64,000 nucleotides of DNA, taken from assembly GCF_002078875.1 (NCBI RefSeq), contig NC_034411.1, positions 35,256,115-35,320,114 on the forward strand, given 5' to 3'. Made by a program: the position numbers and the translations under genes. The notes beneath the pieces are model-generated. The model made no database searches, was not told the origin of the DNA, and was given only the letters and a program-made list of their open reading frames with translations. Of the stretch, positions 27,301-42,300 are shown piece after piece (positions within the stretch are counted from its first letter, which is position 1; each line of letters opens with the position of its first letter). This DNA comes from Numida meleagris (lineage: Eukaryota > Chordata > Aves > Galliformes > Numididae).

Positions 27301-30300
27301 CAACCTCACAAGAAAACGATGGGAGGAAACTACTATTACCCAAGAGGACACGCTAACAAGCAACTCAGAAATCAGAGGTGTCTGATCCAGGCATACTTTA
27401 GAGACATCAACTAAATTATTCTTTTTTAGACACAAGAAACAGTTACTAAAAACAACTTGGTAGAAGCCAAGCGTTATTATGTTGAAAACTCACAGCCCAG
27501 TTCCAAATGCTAGATGCTCCTTCAGTTTAGTAACTCAAATGATGGTTTGAAATGCACAAAGCCTCTGAACCTGAGATCTGATCATACATCAATAAAAATA
27601 AAACTTTTCCCTCCCCTGCAAACAATGTCAAACTCACAAATGCATACACTTTGTCCAGAAACATCACAAGTCAAGCTCATCACAATGTAATTAGAATTCA
27701 AAATACAGAAAAAATTCCATAAACAATGAGTTTTCTTCACTGTTCCTCCAAGAATCCTTATCAGATAGCGTCTTTCCAAAACTATTCAGATGGAGGCTAG
27801 GTTTTGTGTTACTTTTAGTACACATTTCTTCTACTGAGAAGCTACAGGCAGTTCTGTAGCTGCTATCTGGGCCTTAGCATAACTGTGGGGAGAAGCAGAA
27901 ACAAACCACTAACTAAAGTATTTTGATGACAACTCCACTTCTCATGCAGCGTTAACTTGATCCCACAGAGCCTATCACTTGCGATACAGCTTTTTACATG
28001 ATCAGATAATATTTCTTCAAGATACTTAACTTTTCAATGTATGTGAGAGACAAGAGATGGAGCGCAGAACTGAAAAAAGACAGATGACAATCTTGAGTTT
28101 AAGAAAACCTGAAACAGATTTTCAGTATAACAAGGAACAGAATTATCATAATGTATACGTACAACAAGACTACATTAAGGTTGGAACGTTGGAATAGGCA
28201 ACTTCTGGTGCCTAGCTCCCCAACTTTAATATTCTTCTTACTTTTGCACATAATTTTAAAAGTATTATTTGATCTGTCTTGCACTCCACAAAATCTGCTA
28301 AAATTAAATAAAGAAGTAATTTGATTCAAAAGCTAGCCAAATTAAAGATTAAAATAATTGCTTAATTATTTTCATACTGATGCTGATTCTATTGTATGCA
28401 GAAAAATGGAACTTTAAATTCTAAATTAGCAGATGTTTTTCACAGAATTTTAAATAGCAGCAAAGCTGACAGAAAAAACAAATGCTATTTTTTTATTAAA
28501 TAAATGAGAATGATTAAGCAGTGAAAAAAACTCATACTCTAAAAAAAAAAGTAAAAACAACTTTAGAAGCCTTTTAACAAATTGAAAATATATAAAAACC
28601 AAATGAGCTAATAATTGATTTATGACATGCACTGTTATACAGGTATTCTTACATATCAGGTATGAAAATACACAGTATGACATAAAAAATAAATTCTGCG
28701 CTAACTATACCATAGCACAAATTCTGCAGCTCTATAATTTTAGAGGGAAAGATATTTCCATGAATTTACACTAGTTTCTTTTATTTTTTTCCTACTTCAT
28801 TCCCTTCATTTTAAAATATCAAAAGGACATAAAATAGAACCAAGAAATAGAAGAACAAAGACAAAGTAACAGAAAGTGAAATGTAATTACTATGGTTGTC
28901 AGTGTTTGTACCAAAAGACAATCAACAAGTATAAAATCAGATACATTTCAAATTAATATATAGTAAAATTTTACAGGCCCTGAAGCTGCCATGCTTTGTT
29001 TCACTTACTATAACAGCCCTTCAAAGCAATGAAATTAGTGATAGTGCACAGGAGTGAAGCTAAAATTAAGCTCCTCTTAAGAGGCACCATCAGTATTGCC
29101 ATTCAAGTGCACTTAATCATGATATATAACATCAACAGGGAATTTTTGCATTGTTTTAAACTGATCTCAACCAATGTTGCCTTATTTACTTTACTTACGT
29201 ACTAATTGTTCAAAGACAATTATCACACACGGTTTCTTTTTTTCTTTTTTTAAATTACAACAACAAACAAACTTTTTCTAGCAAGATTCCAAGATTTACT
29301 TAGGAAAGAAAACTAGCAGACCATATTCAGCAGGGGTCACTTGCAGTCATTTCTATCCTAATCTTGATATCAATCAAGCAACGCTAAGTTCTGATCAGTC
29401 TCTAAACCTCAGACCTCCCAGGCATGGCCATCTGACATAGCATATTGCACCTGAAGAATTATCCAACTTTGTAAAGAGAGTCAGGGCCATCACAAGGTTA
29501 ACCTCTGCTAGGTCCCAACAATGTTTTTCTCCCTTCTGAATTCTGTGTGAATCACCGCTGTTTCCTATTTAAATCTGCTTTGGGATACAACGTAGTTTTG
29601 AAAACTAAACGTGGTTTTAAAAGAGAAAATTCCTTTCTGGAAGTATATTTAAGATTAAAAAGCTGTGACAATGTACAAATAAATAGCAAGAAATACAACA
29701 TGAGCAAGGCTTAAAAGAGTCCACAAAGATTACCTCTTCAAACGAGAGTCAATTCTCTAAAAATATAGAACAACCCCAAGTTTGACAAGTCATTTAGCCC
29801 AAAACATAAATCTCAAGTTAGAGATGAAACTGAGAACCCATTCATATACTTTGAATGACACTGAAAGATGAAAAATGTGACCAGAAGCACAGAAGTATCT
29901 CCATTAAACACACAAAAGTTCCTTTTCCCACCAACAGTTCACAAATCTATGGATCTCCAAATACCAGAAAGAAAAGGGAGGATTTAATCTAGATGAATAG
30001 TAGAGATTGCGATTTATTGGACAGATATTAATTACTCTAGCCTTCCTTATCTAGTGAGAGTCTTGCAGTCCTCAAGTGCACGTAGTTTTGTGACATTACC
30101 ACTTAACCTGCAAAGAAACATAATGGCATCTGGCAGTAACGTGGCACCCCTTCACCATAATAAAGGGCATAACTTCAAGACCAGAGCCATCACCTATGCA
30201 AAAGCCAGGAGCAACAAACCCTCTGCTCCCAAAATGATCGAGAAGTAACGGAGACGAGGGGCTGCAGATCGCTAGAAGAGAGGTAGAGAAAGAACAGGGA

Positions 30301-33300
30301 ATAGGATGGAGGCGGGATGATCTTAAACACATTTTTAAATCTAATCAAAGCAAACTTTCTATCTGTAACTGCTAGTTCTGTGCAGCTGGGGCAAGAAAAA
30401 AAATGAAAGACAAGATCTGTGTTGCTAAGTATGTATTTATGAATATGCACACACTATTTTTAAATTAAGCAATACTTTAACATGGCTGTCCTTGTGCAAA
30501 CGCTCAAAGAGCAACATGGCCCCTGGATATTGTGGATAAATATCCTGAGAAACAGACAAGAATAAGTATCTTATACAAGGATTTTACCTCATTATTTTCT
30601 TGAAAACATTTGCACTGCGATGCTATTTCAGAAACAAAACTTTCAAACCCATGGAGATTACTACTGCAACATTTTAAAAGAAAACATTGCTGTACTAGAG
30701 ATTAGCTCAGCAGCCACCAGCAGAGATAAGAAAATGATTTTGTACCACAGTGGAACAAGGTTTTTTTTAAATGGACTGCAGCTGTGGGTGAGGGTGTTGG
30801 AGAAAGATGGGTTGGTGGAAAGTAGATGGTTTGCTCATTGATTTAAAAATAAATAATCAAAAAAGGAGGGATACGTATAAGAAACACAAATGGGAAGATT
30901 ACTCCTTCACTGCTGAGAAACAGGAGAGGACAAAACTTACTTCTTTTATCCTTTCAAACACATCTTTCACATGACTGATGTGGGATTGTCTCTTCCCAGA
31001 TAGCATTAAGAAAAGCTACACAGTGACAATAGAAAAGTAATAGTAAGGGACTTTTACATTATTTTTCTTCTGAGTAGATTGTTAACACAATGACTATTGA
31101 TAAAGTCACCCTTATTCCAGTATAAGAAGAAAAAGAATTGAGAAAACAGGCATTTTTGTAAGCATGATGTATACGCACTCTATACCAAAAGCTGTGCAAT
31201 TCTTTTCCTACTTTGAATAATGTTTAATGTACATAAATAATTTTATGTGCCAACAGGTAACACCACTCTGGGTGATAGAGCATGGATCAAGATTACTTGG
31301 GCCACTGGCAGCTATGAGAAATAAAATTTTGATAAGTAACGTGGGCTGAAAAAGCTCATCTCACTCTTTTAAGCAGGCCAGCTGCTTTAGACCGGTACAG
31401 AAAATATGGAGAAGTAACAACAACAAAAAAAATCTACTACTGAGATTCCCAGCCTCAGATATTTTTCTCATGAGAACAGGACAAAGAGCATATAATGAAA
31501 GCTGATCCTCAGTGATCCTTGAGGAATGGATGGTTGACATAGGAAAGCAATGCTATAGCACAGCAGGAACAGCAGACATTTCATAACTGTAATTAGACAC
31601 TTCTTTTGTAAAATACGGTCAAGTTCCAGATCAATATTTTTACTCAAAAAATCTTGAGCTGAGCTACTAAGCCCGGTTACGAAAATATTTTCCTCCTGAA
31701 TAGGTCAGAAAATTTGCAACAAAGTAAGGCATAAAGTGGTAACATTTTTCTCCCTTCTCCTTTACCTATTTTGAGATTAGGACTCTGAATATATTTAAAA
31801 AAGATTTATTAGAAAGCATTTAGTTACAGTAGAAGGTAATCAGGTTGCCCAGAGAGGCTGTGGATGCCCTGTCCCTGGAGGCATTCAAGGCCAGGCTGGA
31901 TGTGGCTCTGGGCAGCCCAGTCTAGTGGTTGGCAACCCTGCCCACAGCAGAGGGGTTGAAACTTGATGATCTTTGAGGTCCTTTTCAATCCAGGCCATTC
32001 TATGATTCTATGATATGATTATCACATATTCTTTCTTAAGGCTTTCTTGTCCAATAGCAATTTTGTGGGTTTTTCTTACTCTCAAGGCCATTATTTTTAA
32101 GGTCAGGTGAGAAAAGAAAATCTGACTGTAAAGAATTTCAAGCTGTCTGTAATATTTTCAATTTTTCCTCCCTGCCAAACAGTACTCAAATATGCTTATT
32201 AATTTAACAGAATTTCTTTTAAAAACGGAACTTTTTGAGAATCTTTTTAACTAATGGAGTCAAAAAATATTCAGTATAAAAATGGGCATTCTTGTAACAG
32301 CTCTGAATTCTAACATACAATCCTAACTCATCCTCTCCAGAGTACCAAGCCTTGCAATTCTATTGAGTTTCAAAACATCTGGTGATATTGTGAACGTCCC
32401 AGCCCATGCAAAACTTTATCTTTTAAAGCATGGCTCACAGAAGTCTCATATCTATTCATAAGAAGACATTTCAGGGAATCAGTGTCTTCAGAAGGTTGTA
32501 TTTTGTCTTGTATTGGACACACTTTAAGCATTTCCACTATATATACCCAAATTCTTGGCCTGTTTTATTTTTGATGAAGACAGTCAGTAATCTCTTCATT
32601 TATAATGTCTAAATTAGGTTACTATAAATCATGGATTTATGACAAATGAGATAAACATTCCCCAAATACCTTTTGGCAAAATGCTTTTGGACTGCAATTT
32701 TGCCAGATTTTTATTTGTCTGCAAAATTGTCATTCAGTCTATAGTGTATGAAGACATCATTTAGGTTCTGTCATACAACAGAAAAATGCTCTTATGCATA
32801 ACTCCTTCCATGTGTATAGGATGTGCATATTAGTGACTCCATCGTCTTTTATTTGGGCTCAGAAACTTACATACAGGCAACTCGTAAAAATTCTTGAGTT
32901 TTTCTGGTATAATATTTCTGGAGGTTTTCATTCTGTCACCTACAAGGTATGCAAGAGAATTTTACTATCCCCAGCTTCAAATAATATTTGGATAATTTTA
33001 AAAACAGTATTGAAAGATTGTTTTGCCGTTGTTTTTACAGGTTAAGATTAAGGGCTTAGATTTATTTCTACATAAAATATTTTTCTGATTTTTCACAGTA
33101 AAAGAAAATTTACAGGACTGATTTTCTGTAGTTGCATTTAACATATCCCAGTGCTTTATTATAAGAAGGCCAGTTGTGAAACACTCCTGAACTGTAACAA
33201 AGAAGATGCCCAAATTGGCTGGGACTACATAAGCCAATACCACAAACTGTTTTCCAAAGCTTGCAAGATTTTCTAAACCAAATAAAAATGATTTACAAAG

Positions 33301-36300
33301 AGACAGGAAGCAAATAATTAACAGTAGACTTTTTTTTTTTTTTAAATACAGAGCAGAAAAGAATAAGTGATGCTAAGATGAGGAAATAACGACTTCAAAT
33401 TTTCACAAAAAAGATTTATTGTAGAAATGCACAAAACAACCCATGCAGTGCTTCTAAATTCACAGAAGAAGTATCGTAAAAGAGAAGTCCTACTGTGTCA
33501 AACATGCCACAATTTTTTCTTCTGATAATATCTGTTTAGGTTAGGGTGTGACTTTTCTCTGATATAGTTGTGCTAGTACAACCCCTAGTGTGGACACTGT
33601 TTACTGCCATGAAGGCATTGCACTTCTTTAAAAGCTTGTTCCTAAGAAGGTAAAGCATTAAGTATTTTATTTCAGCACAGTCACAAGCACAATGGGAGAG
33701 CTGAGACAGAAAAAGAGAGGGCAGTAGGTTATGCTACTTTATAATATACTGGCTCAGATGAACAGATGCAGTTGTTGTGTCGAGAAACTGTGAGGTATAT
33801 ATCTTCCTTGCCCCCTGCACCCTCAATCCTAAGGTTAATCGCATCATGATGGATGATATTACAAAATAGTTATTCAATTTAAAAGGTAGCTTTGCTCTTT
33901 GCTTCTTTATTTTAAGATATATTCATGTCCAATGTCAATAGCAGGTATTCCTACAAAAGCACCAGTATTCTAAATTAGTCCCTATTGAGTAATCAAGACA
34001 GGAAAAGAGATATTAGAAAAAAGAGGAAAAGACTATCTATTATATATGTCAAATTTCCTTTAATTTTCGTAAACGATACAAGTTCATTTTCAAAGAATTT
34101 TATAAATACCAGCTTTTACCAAAAATATATCTGATCATCTCAAACTGCACGCATGGGAATTTATGACTCTTCTGACACACCTGGATAACATTAATCTTTT
34201 TATAATGTCATTATATTTAAACCGAAATACCTCTTCAAAACTAGAACTTATTCACGTAATTAAAAAAAAAATCACATCTCAAAAAAAAAGGAAACTCATC
34301 CTCAATATATCAGAAGTGAATTTGAAATAAGATTATTTGCTTTTTAACAGAAAAATGCATAGCAGCACTGTTTGTATGCTATTATCTCTCTACTTTTAAA
34401 ATATAAATATGTATTTATTATGAACAGATGGTGGCCAAGAAAGGTATCAACTCTGTCTTAGCCAGAAGGTCAGGTCATGGCTGAGAGACCAAAGAACAAT
34501 TACTGTTTGCAATTCAGTGCCATGTAAGATAAAACACCTTAGGTTCTTCTTTAAATACACTAAATGTGATTAAGCTGTTTTCATTTTATTTATATGAAAC
34601 AATTTGCAATGACTTAATGTCTGTAAAGCTATGCTTTAAAAGAGGAAAAAATGAATAAAACACACCTTTTAATGTATTAAATAATATTAGAACCTATACA
34701 GAACTTTCTTCATTATTAGAGCCTCAGCAATGAAACAGCTGATAGACACTGAGACTAGTATTTAAAAAATAGTTTGTTTTCCTTTTTTCTTCCTGCTTCT
34801 CTTTTACAAAGGAACCAACAATCATATTCGAACAATGCAGTTACTTTAGGTAATTACTGAAGTACTCTAACAATCGCTACTGGTAGGGATTCCCCATCTC
34901 ATCACTTTATTTTAATTATATCGAATTACCACATTTTGGTATATTCATTCCCACACTGAATAAAATACCAGTTTGTCGATACATGAGGTTAAAATATTTT
35001 CTTAAATTTTGCAATTTGTTCAAAAGGCAATCCTGAAGCAAGTCGGAGAACGGGATTTAAAATCCAAGTTACTTCTTCAGATATCGTATTAAACACATCC
35101 TGTTTTATTTGTATGCCAAGATTATGCCAACTCTCTTATCTGTGATATCTGTCAAGACACAGACGACAAGCCTGCTTTTTGTTTTTCAAAGTGTCCTTAG
35201 GCCTAAGGGATGCAGGAGGATGGAAAAAAAAAACAAAACAAAAAAAACCAATCTGAAAACAAAAGGCTTTGGAAGGCCCCTGCTTTTCTGGGCTGTAAGA
35301 TTTTTCAATACATATTAATGAGTTATTTTAGCCAATTAACTTTTTTGATTTTATGCATATTTTGATTATAATTTGAATCAATATTGTTTCAAGTCCAAGC
35401 TTGTACTTTATTAAGTTAATAAACTTATTGTCTACACACAGATTTTAGGCAACTGGTAAATAAAATATAATTTTAGAAATACTGCATTTTTTCCTACAGG
35501 CGTTCTTATGTAGGGACTGATTTGTTCACTTATTTACAAGTAAAAGAATGATTTAAAAGCTGTTTGATAGTCTGCTCTATGTATAAAATCCATAGAAAAA
35601 TTATGCTTCTGTGCCTCTTATGCACTCCTCTGTGTATTCAAAAGACATTTACTCTCATAAAAATCACAACTTTTGAAGGAGCAATTGGAAGCTTGAATAC
35701 CTAAAGAAAAATGGATAGAACCTCAAAAAAAAGGGCACTTCAAAAGATGCAGAGTACATCAGTTTAAGCTGTTTGCCAAGTATGTCGCATGTTATCCTAA
35801 TAATCTTCCCTATTGCAGTGCATGTTTTTTCACAGTCTACAACCTGTAAAGCATACAGTGGTTTTTGTATACAGTATAAAACACAGTTTTACAAAATTGA
35901 CAATTAATGTCTAGTGGAATTTTTATGCAGTTATTTTTTCTACAAGTTTTTTGCTTTTTTTTTGCTTTTGTTTTTTGAACTTTTCTATGCAGCTCAGCGT
36001 TCATTAGACTTGAATCTCTAAATAAACTGGAAGATAAATGATTTTCTTTGTTCCTGGTATAGTTTGTTTATATTTAAGACTTCTTAGTGTTCTGTCAAGC
36101 TATATGTATACCTAGTTTGATGTGATTTACTTGTGAGAAAAAAACTGTATAAGCACATGTATACGGTATACACAATTCAAGTACGTTGTATGAATTCATA
36201 CGCTAGAGTAATTCTATATGAAAGCATGGGATGAGTACTACGTAAAACTGAACATATTAGGGCTGAAAACAAGAATAAGATAATCAAGAGGTATTTATTT

Positions 36301-39300
36301 AACAGTAATAGCTGGCTTGCTGCCATTAATTCAGAAACCATTTAACAGTAATAAATGACCACTATTAGAAAAATGAATCATTCCAACTTCCGAAATAACC
36401 CTATTTAGGCTTCCAATAACTGCAAAGTTATAGCAGTATCATCTCTTACCTGGTCCTTAATTTCAAGCTGCCTTATAGTTTTTGTTCTGTACTCTCTGAG
36501 CTCCTTTTCTGCCTCATCCTTCTTCATTTTGGTTTGATTCAACTGATAGCGCATTTCTCCACACACCTGTTAGATTATACAGACAACATGATCTGTAGCT
36601 TGAAGAACCAGGATTTGCAATGAGATCTTTTGGTGCCCTCTAGAGGTCGTTTAAATGCAAGATTTTAATTTACAGAAATTTTAAGACTACATATGGTAAC
36701 TGCTTTTACATAAAAAGTGGATCTGAATTCTCTACATTATGATTAACTTTGAAATATGCACTGCCTTCTACACTCAATTATATTTGGACCAAGATTTTGC
36801 TATCTATAAATATTTATGTTGTGAATATTTGTGCCACTAAATACTGTTAAACTACTGTCTCTTTTATATTCTTCTCCCATTCTCTTTAAAATCTCAAGAA
36901 AGTCAATGTGAACACTTTCAAAAACCTAGAAGTAAAGGATCTATCATATTCCTATATAAATGCATAGCTTCTTGTCTTGCGAACTCCTTGCTGCTAAGAA
37001 AGAAAACATTTAGATGTTAATACATTAATTTTCAAAGTTAGAGCACTGTAGACTTACTATGAGTCAAAGACAAGTTATTTAAAAAACGCGTATTTCTACC
37101 ATATGCATGGGCTAAAAGAAAGGGACCAAAGCAACGTTTAAAAAAAAAAAATTAAAGATCACTTCCACCAAACCAGCAAGTATTCTGTGCTATAGGGATG
37201 TTCACTATCTTACCTCTTCATTCCTTTAACACCTGAAAGGTAGCCCGACTTCAGAAGGCTCCAGGGAGCCCAATCCCTTCCATGTAACTTTAACTACTAC
37301 TCAGTGACAATATTACTCTCCCATTTCCCAATTTAAGACTTCTAATGGATTCTATTTAAATTTATCTGTTGGGAATGGAGAATGATAGCAGACAAGCTGT
37401 CTTCTTTTTGCTTTTCCTGGCCAATTACCTCCAACTTGTGCCTATTTATTTTATCTTAATAATTAACAAAACATAAACATATGCAAGGTCACTATCCCTC
37501 ACAATCCCTAATGAGAACAGTTACCCTCAGAATTTTCTTTCCAACTCACACCTGCCCTGCTTATACTCTTCCACAAGACTTGCTTCCTAAATAGGCACAT
37601 TTTTAATTTTCTGCTGGTCCCCTGCACTTCTCAACAATCTCCTCTCACATATTCTACAATACAAATTCAGTTCTACTGTTCAGTCTTCTCTCTCATTCGT
37701 ATATTTTTTCACTCTTCAAAATGGTGCAGGGAAAGTAAACATGCATACAGCTATCAGGCCACCTTATGGAAAAAACAACAACAAAACGAACTGAGAGAAA
37801 TGCTTGTGTCCAATAATCTGGGCTCAGGCAGAATTAGCTACAAATCACAATTTATTTCACACTTATGCAGAAGCGGGCAACCTTCAGAGTAGAGAGGTGC
37901 ACTGGAGCAGAGAGATGCAACAGTTTATATTTCTTACTTCCTGGCATGAATTTCCTCCCATTTCTACATTGGTTGAGTACTCCAGGGTTTACAGCCTATC
38001 CAACTCTTACAATTCCTTTAGCGGCTGTCCCACGCCTCTTTACTGCTTGGGTCCTCTTCCCATTCTTGTTTAGTTTTTACCTATTATGGTATGCTGAGAT
38101 AACCTTTCATAGCCAACCTTCCCTTCTGGTTGTCATTGAAACCACAGAATTAGTTTGTACCAGTACTCAGGGAGGTGGTTGAGTCACTGTCCCTGGAGGC
38201 GTTCAAGAAACATTTAGATATAGCATTGAGAGACGTGGTTTAGTGGGGTTATTGGTGGTAGGTGGATGGTTGGACTGGATGATCTTGTAGGTCTTCTCCA
38301 ACCTAGCTGATTCTATGATTCTATGATTCTATCTCCTGATGCTGCTTAAAAAAGGAGGTCTTCTATTCTGCGAGCAGGACTTTATCTTGTATCAGAGCTC
38401 CATGGCATCTCTTTGGATCTCTTTAGTAAACATCTTATTCAAAAACTACACTTCCTTCCCCACATAACTGCTGTAACTTTAAGACACAGCATCACTTATG
38501 AATTAGAAGTATGACAGGAAAAAGTGATTATTTTCTTGAAGGATAACTTGCTAATTTAGTCCTGTCACAGATAATGGAAAGTAGAAAATGCCATAAAACA
38601 ATGATAGTAGTTTTTTTATTTGTTTTTATTTTTTTTAATATTGAAATATGACATGCAACTGAAAAATCCTAAGCAGCAGCTGCATGGACTGCCAATCCTG
38701 TCTTCCTAACTCCTTCTTTCTTTATATTAAGAATGTACTAACTGTGACCTGTTCCTTCCTCCAAGTAAAATAAAAAACATGCAGCCATCCCTGCCTTTGG
38801 CTTCCCTGCGCACAGTACACATTGAATAACACAGAAAGATCAGCAGATGGTGCTGTCCTAATAACTGGTTTTCCAGCCTCCTAATAGTTCATTATGAAGG
38901 TTAAAAAAATTCTCACCACACTTTTTTTCCCTCCTGACTTCTAATACAGGTTAAGAATGAAAAAAAAAAAAGAATTTCAGAGAAATCAAAATTTAGTGTT
39001 TTTACTAACAGCAAACCTAGTTTGGAAATGAGACAGATACACAAGGGGATGTAAACATTACACAACCGATGAAAGTGGTCATGGTGATGTACGTGGTCCC
39101 AATAGCTCATCATTAAGACTTTTCTCCAGAATTTTTAATTGAGCTCAGGGACACGAACACACTTTTCCAGTCTCTCAGGACAGTGCAATAATCAAAACAC
39201 ATCACTGACTATTGCAAAGGGGTCACCTATTCAGCTTTGTATCAGTTTTAACTCAAGCAGAGACTAGGACCATGGAATTACCTGTCCCAGGAGATTGCAT

Positions 39301-42300
39301 CAAATCAGTAGGCTACAAAATTGGCCAATCCAAATCAGTAGATATCTGGACGTATTGCTTCTATCCTTGCTACCCCACTCCCCAAAGTTGCGCTACAGCC
39401 ATCCATGAACCTGGTCCAGAAAACCAAAACTTTCATGTATCAGAAGAGGTAAAACAGATCATTTTTACATACTTAAAATGAGTTTTCATATTTCTTTCAG
39501 TTGAATTTGAATTCAGTTGTCTAATACAATTGATTGGCTCTTTGCTGTAAATTTTCTGCATAACTTTCACCTATTCCTACCAGCAGGGCCAGCTGAGGAA
39601 GATGAACAGCTGACGACCTCTCCAGAAGTGGAGGCCTGAAGAACAAATTGCTCCCCAAAATCTTGCAGTTAACTACCAGGGAGCTAAGATTAACTACTGG
39701 CTGTAAGATTACTGAGCAGCCACATAATCATTTCAAAGGGCTTTAACAAATTGTCATTTGCAGATTGTCTATTCTATATAAAATTAGCGTCTCCTCATCT
39801 TCATGAAGTTGAATTAATTTCTACAAAAACTAATAAAAAGTAACTGCTGTAACAAGATATCATTTCCCATTATAAGCTTTGGACTACATTTGTTTTTTCT
39901 TTCTCATATTATGACTGACATTAAGGCTCTAATCAGTTGAGAAACATGCAAAATAAAGCACCCCAAAGTGATACAGAGAGATCTAATTTGAATATACATT
40001 TTTCTGCTGTATGTATATAAAATAGAATTAATATATATTTTAAACTGTAATTCTTAATTGGAAGAAACTTTTCTTTGTAAAATGCTTACCATGAATATTA
40101 ATTAATAAAGGAGTACACTGCACAGCATTTCTACAAGAAAGTACTTGAAAAACTGTAATTACAGGACACGGTTGAATACTATGGTGTTTTATTTACACAG
40201 ATTATAGATTTATTTACACACAGATTATAAGAATTTGCACAGTCTGTGAAAAAGAAAGCTTAACTTTTGAATCACAAGGTGACTTGGAAGACATAAAAGA
40301 TTCTCTTCTGTAAAACTTTCTCTGGAATCTTCAGAAGAGTTTACATTTGTAATCACAGGCTCTTTACCAATACAGAGAAAAATGCAGAAACAACAAAAAT
40401 CTCATATTTCAAGTCACAACAATGAGGTAAAGTAATGCGCCTACCTTGTTCATCTCCGTTTCATGAGATGCAAGCTGATGTTGTGATTCTTCTAACTGGT
40501 TAACCAGAGAATTCTTTTCCCTCATAGTTCTCTCTATCTGAGCCTCTAACATGGCAACATTCTCAGACATGGCCGTTATCTGCAAAAAAAAACCAAGAAC
40601 GTGGCAATGGGGAAATTCAGCCAGCTACAGATCTAAGCCCTGCAGGACTTTCTTCTTGAAAGTAACTGTAGCTATATAGACAAAATATACACCAAGAAAT
40701 ACAGGAAAAGGCATAAATTAGAAATATAATAAAAATATTAACCAAATACAGCTAAATTACGTTAATAATAGGTATATTATTTTGAATTAATTTATCATAA
40801 GGTCACGTATTTGAAACTTTTCATTAGTCAGATCAGTCTCCAGAACTTGCTAGCATGATCAAAGTATCATAAGCAATATGACACTTATGCAATATTGCAT
40901 AAGTTGCAATACTTTTGCAGCTATGGAAGAACTATTTAACACCTTCTTATCTGTACTTATGTAGATTGGTTTCAACAAAATTACTTTTCCACAGCTGTCT
41001 TTTGCACCAGTAGAAAGAAAACTGCCATTGTAACAATATACATTCAATTAATTCCAAGTTGAGACAGTATTTCAGCACTGAAAACTAAAGCATAATTTTG
41101 TACAAGAAGCATACAGAAATAGTTTGCTAAAAATTCTAATTAATTCTGATCAAATTTTACTGAATGCTGGAAAAAAAATGTAACAATAAAACAGAGACAG
41201 AGACCCTTCAGCTATTTAGCCCTGGAGCTTACTAATGCAAGTGGAAATAATGGTGTCTGACAGTTCTAGGTTAACTTACAGGAATTCAAAGCCAAACCTA
41301 GATATTATATATTCGTAACTATTTTTCACTTATTATATATCCACCTGATTTTTGGATCGTGCCAATTCTTCCCCTCTAAAAAATGACTTCTTAAAGCAAG
41401 TGATAAAATATTCACATAGAACATCACTTGATGCACTGCATACTATTTCTACCATTTCATTTTCTTGAAGCAATAGCTACTTGAATAATACGGAGACTTA
41501 AATCATATGTATAGACCATAGTTTTTAGAAAGTCATCCTATATCTTTCTTAATTGCCAAGAATGACATCACCGTAGTATCACTATGCATCACATAATGTG
41601 TATGTGGGATTTGGAAAAAAAATAGAAGAAAAAGACAGATTATAACTCCTAAGACTTGAGATTAGTTTCAGTAAAACAGAGCACAGTGTGTGATGAAATA
41701 CAATGTGATGTGTTGACATGAAGGAATGAATTATTCTGCTGAAAAAAGGTACGACATGCTTGTCTAATAGTCTGTATTATAGAGCGCATACTCTGCTCTA
41801 AAGTAGATCTAAATGACTGAAGACTTAAGCATAGACTCACAGAATATCCCAAGTTGGACGGGACGCACAAGCACCATTCAGTCCATCTCCAGGCTCCACA
41901 CAGGAACACCGAAATTCAAACCCTATGTCGAAACATGCCTTGAACTCTGACAGGCTTGGGGCCATAACCAGTGCCCCAGGGAGTCCATTCCAGAGCCCAA
42001 ACACCTGGTTTACTTCTGGTGAAGAACCTTTTCCCAGTCCCCCACCAGAACCTCACCTGACACAGCCATTTCCTTGCGTCTTCTCACTGTCACCAGAGAG
42101 CAGAAATCAGTGCCTTTGCTCCCCTTGTGAGGAAGCTGTAGGCCACCGTCAGGCTTCTCCACAACCTCCTCTTATTCGGGCAGAATAACCCAAGGGATCT
42201 CAGTCACTCCTCACATGTCTTGGCCTACAGACCCTCCAGCATCTTCCTAGCCCACCTTTGGACACCTTCTAATAGTTTTGCCTTTAAGGATAACTTCCAA

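Larger units (their letters stand above)
36567..40444 (-). other. SDCCAG8: Intron 11 of SDCCAG8
   Basis: The intron contains a solo retroviral LTR (about 37801-38146) directly followed by a CR1 fragment (38170-38332). It also holds a near-tandem duplication of about 22 bases at 40187-40231, with the shared core TTTATTTACACA. Confidence 0.85.
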
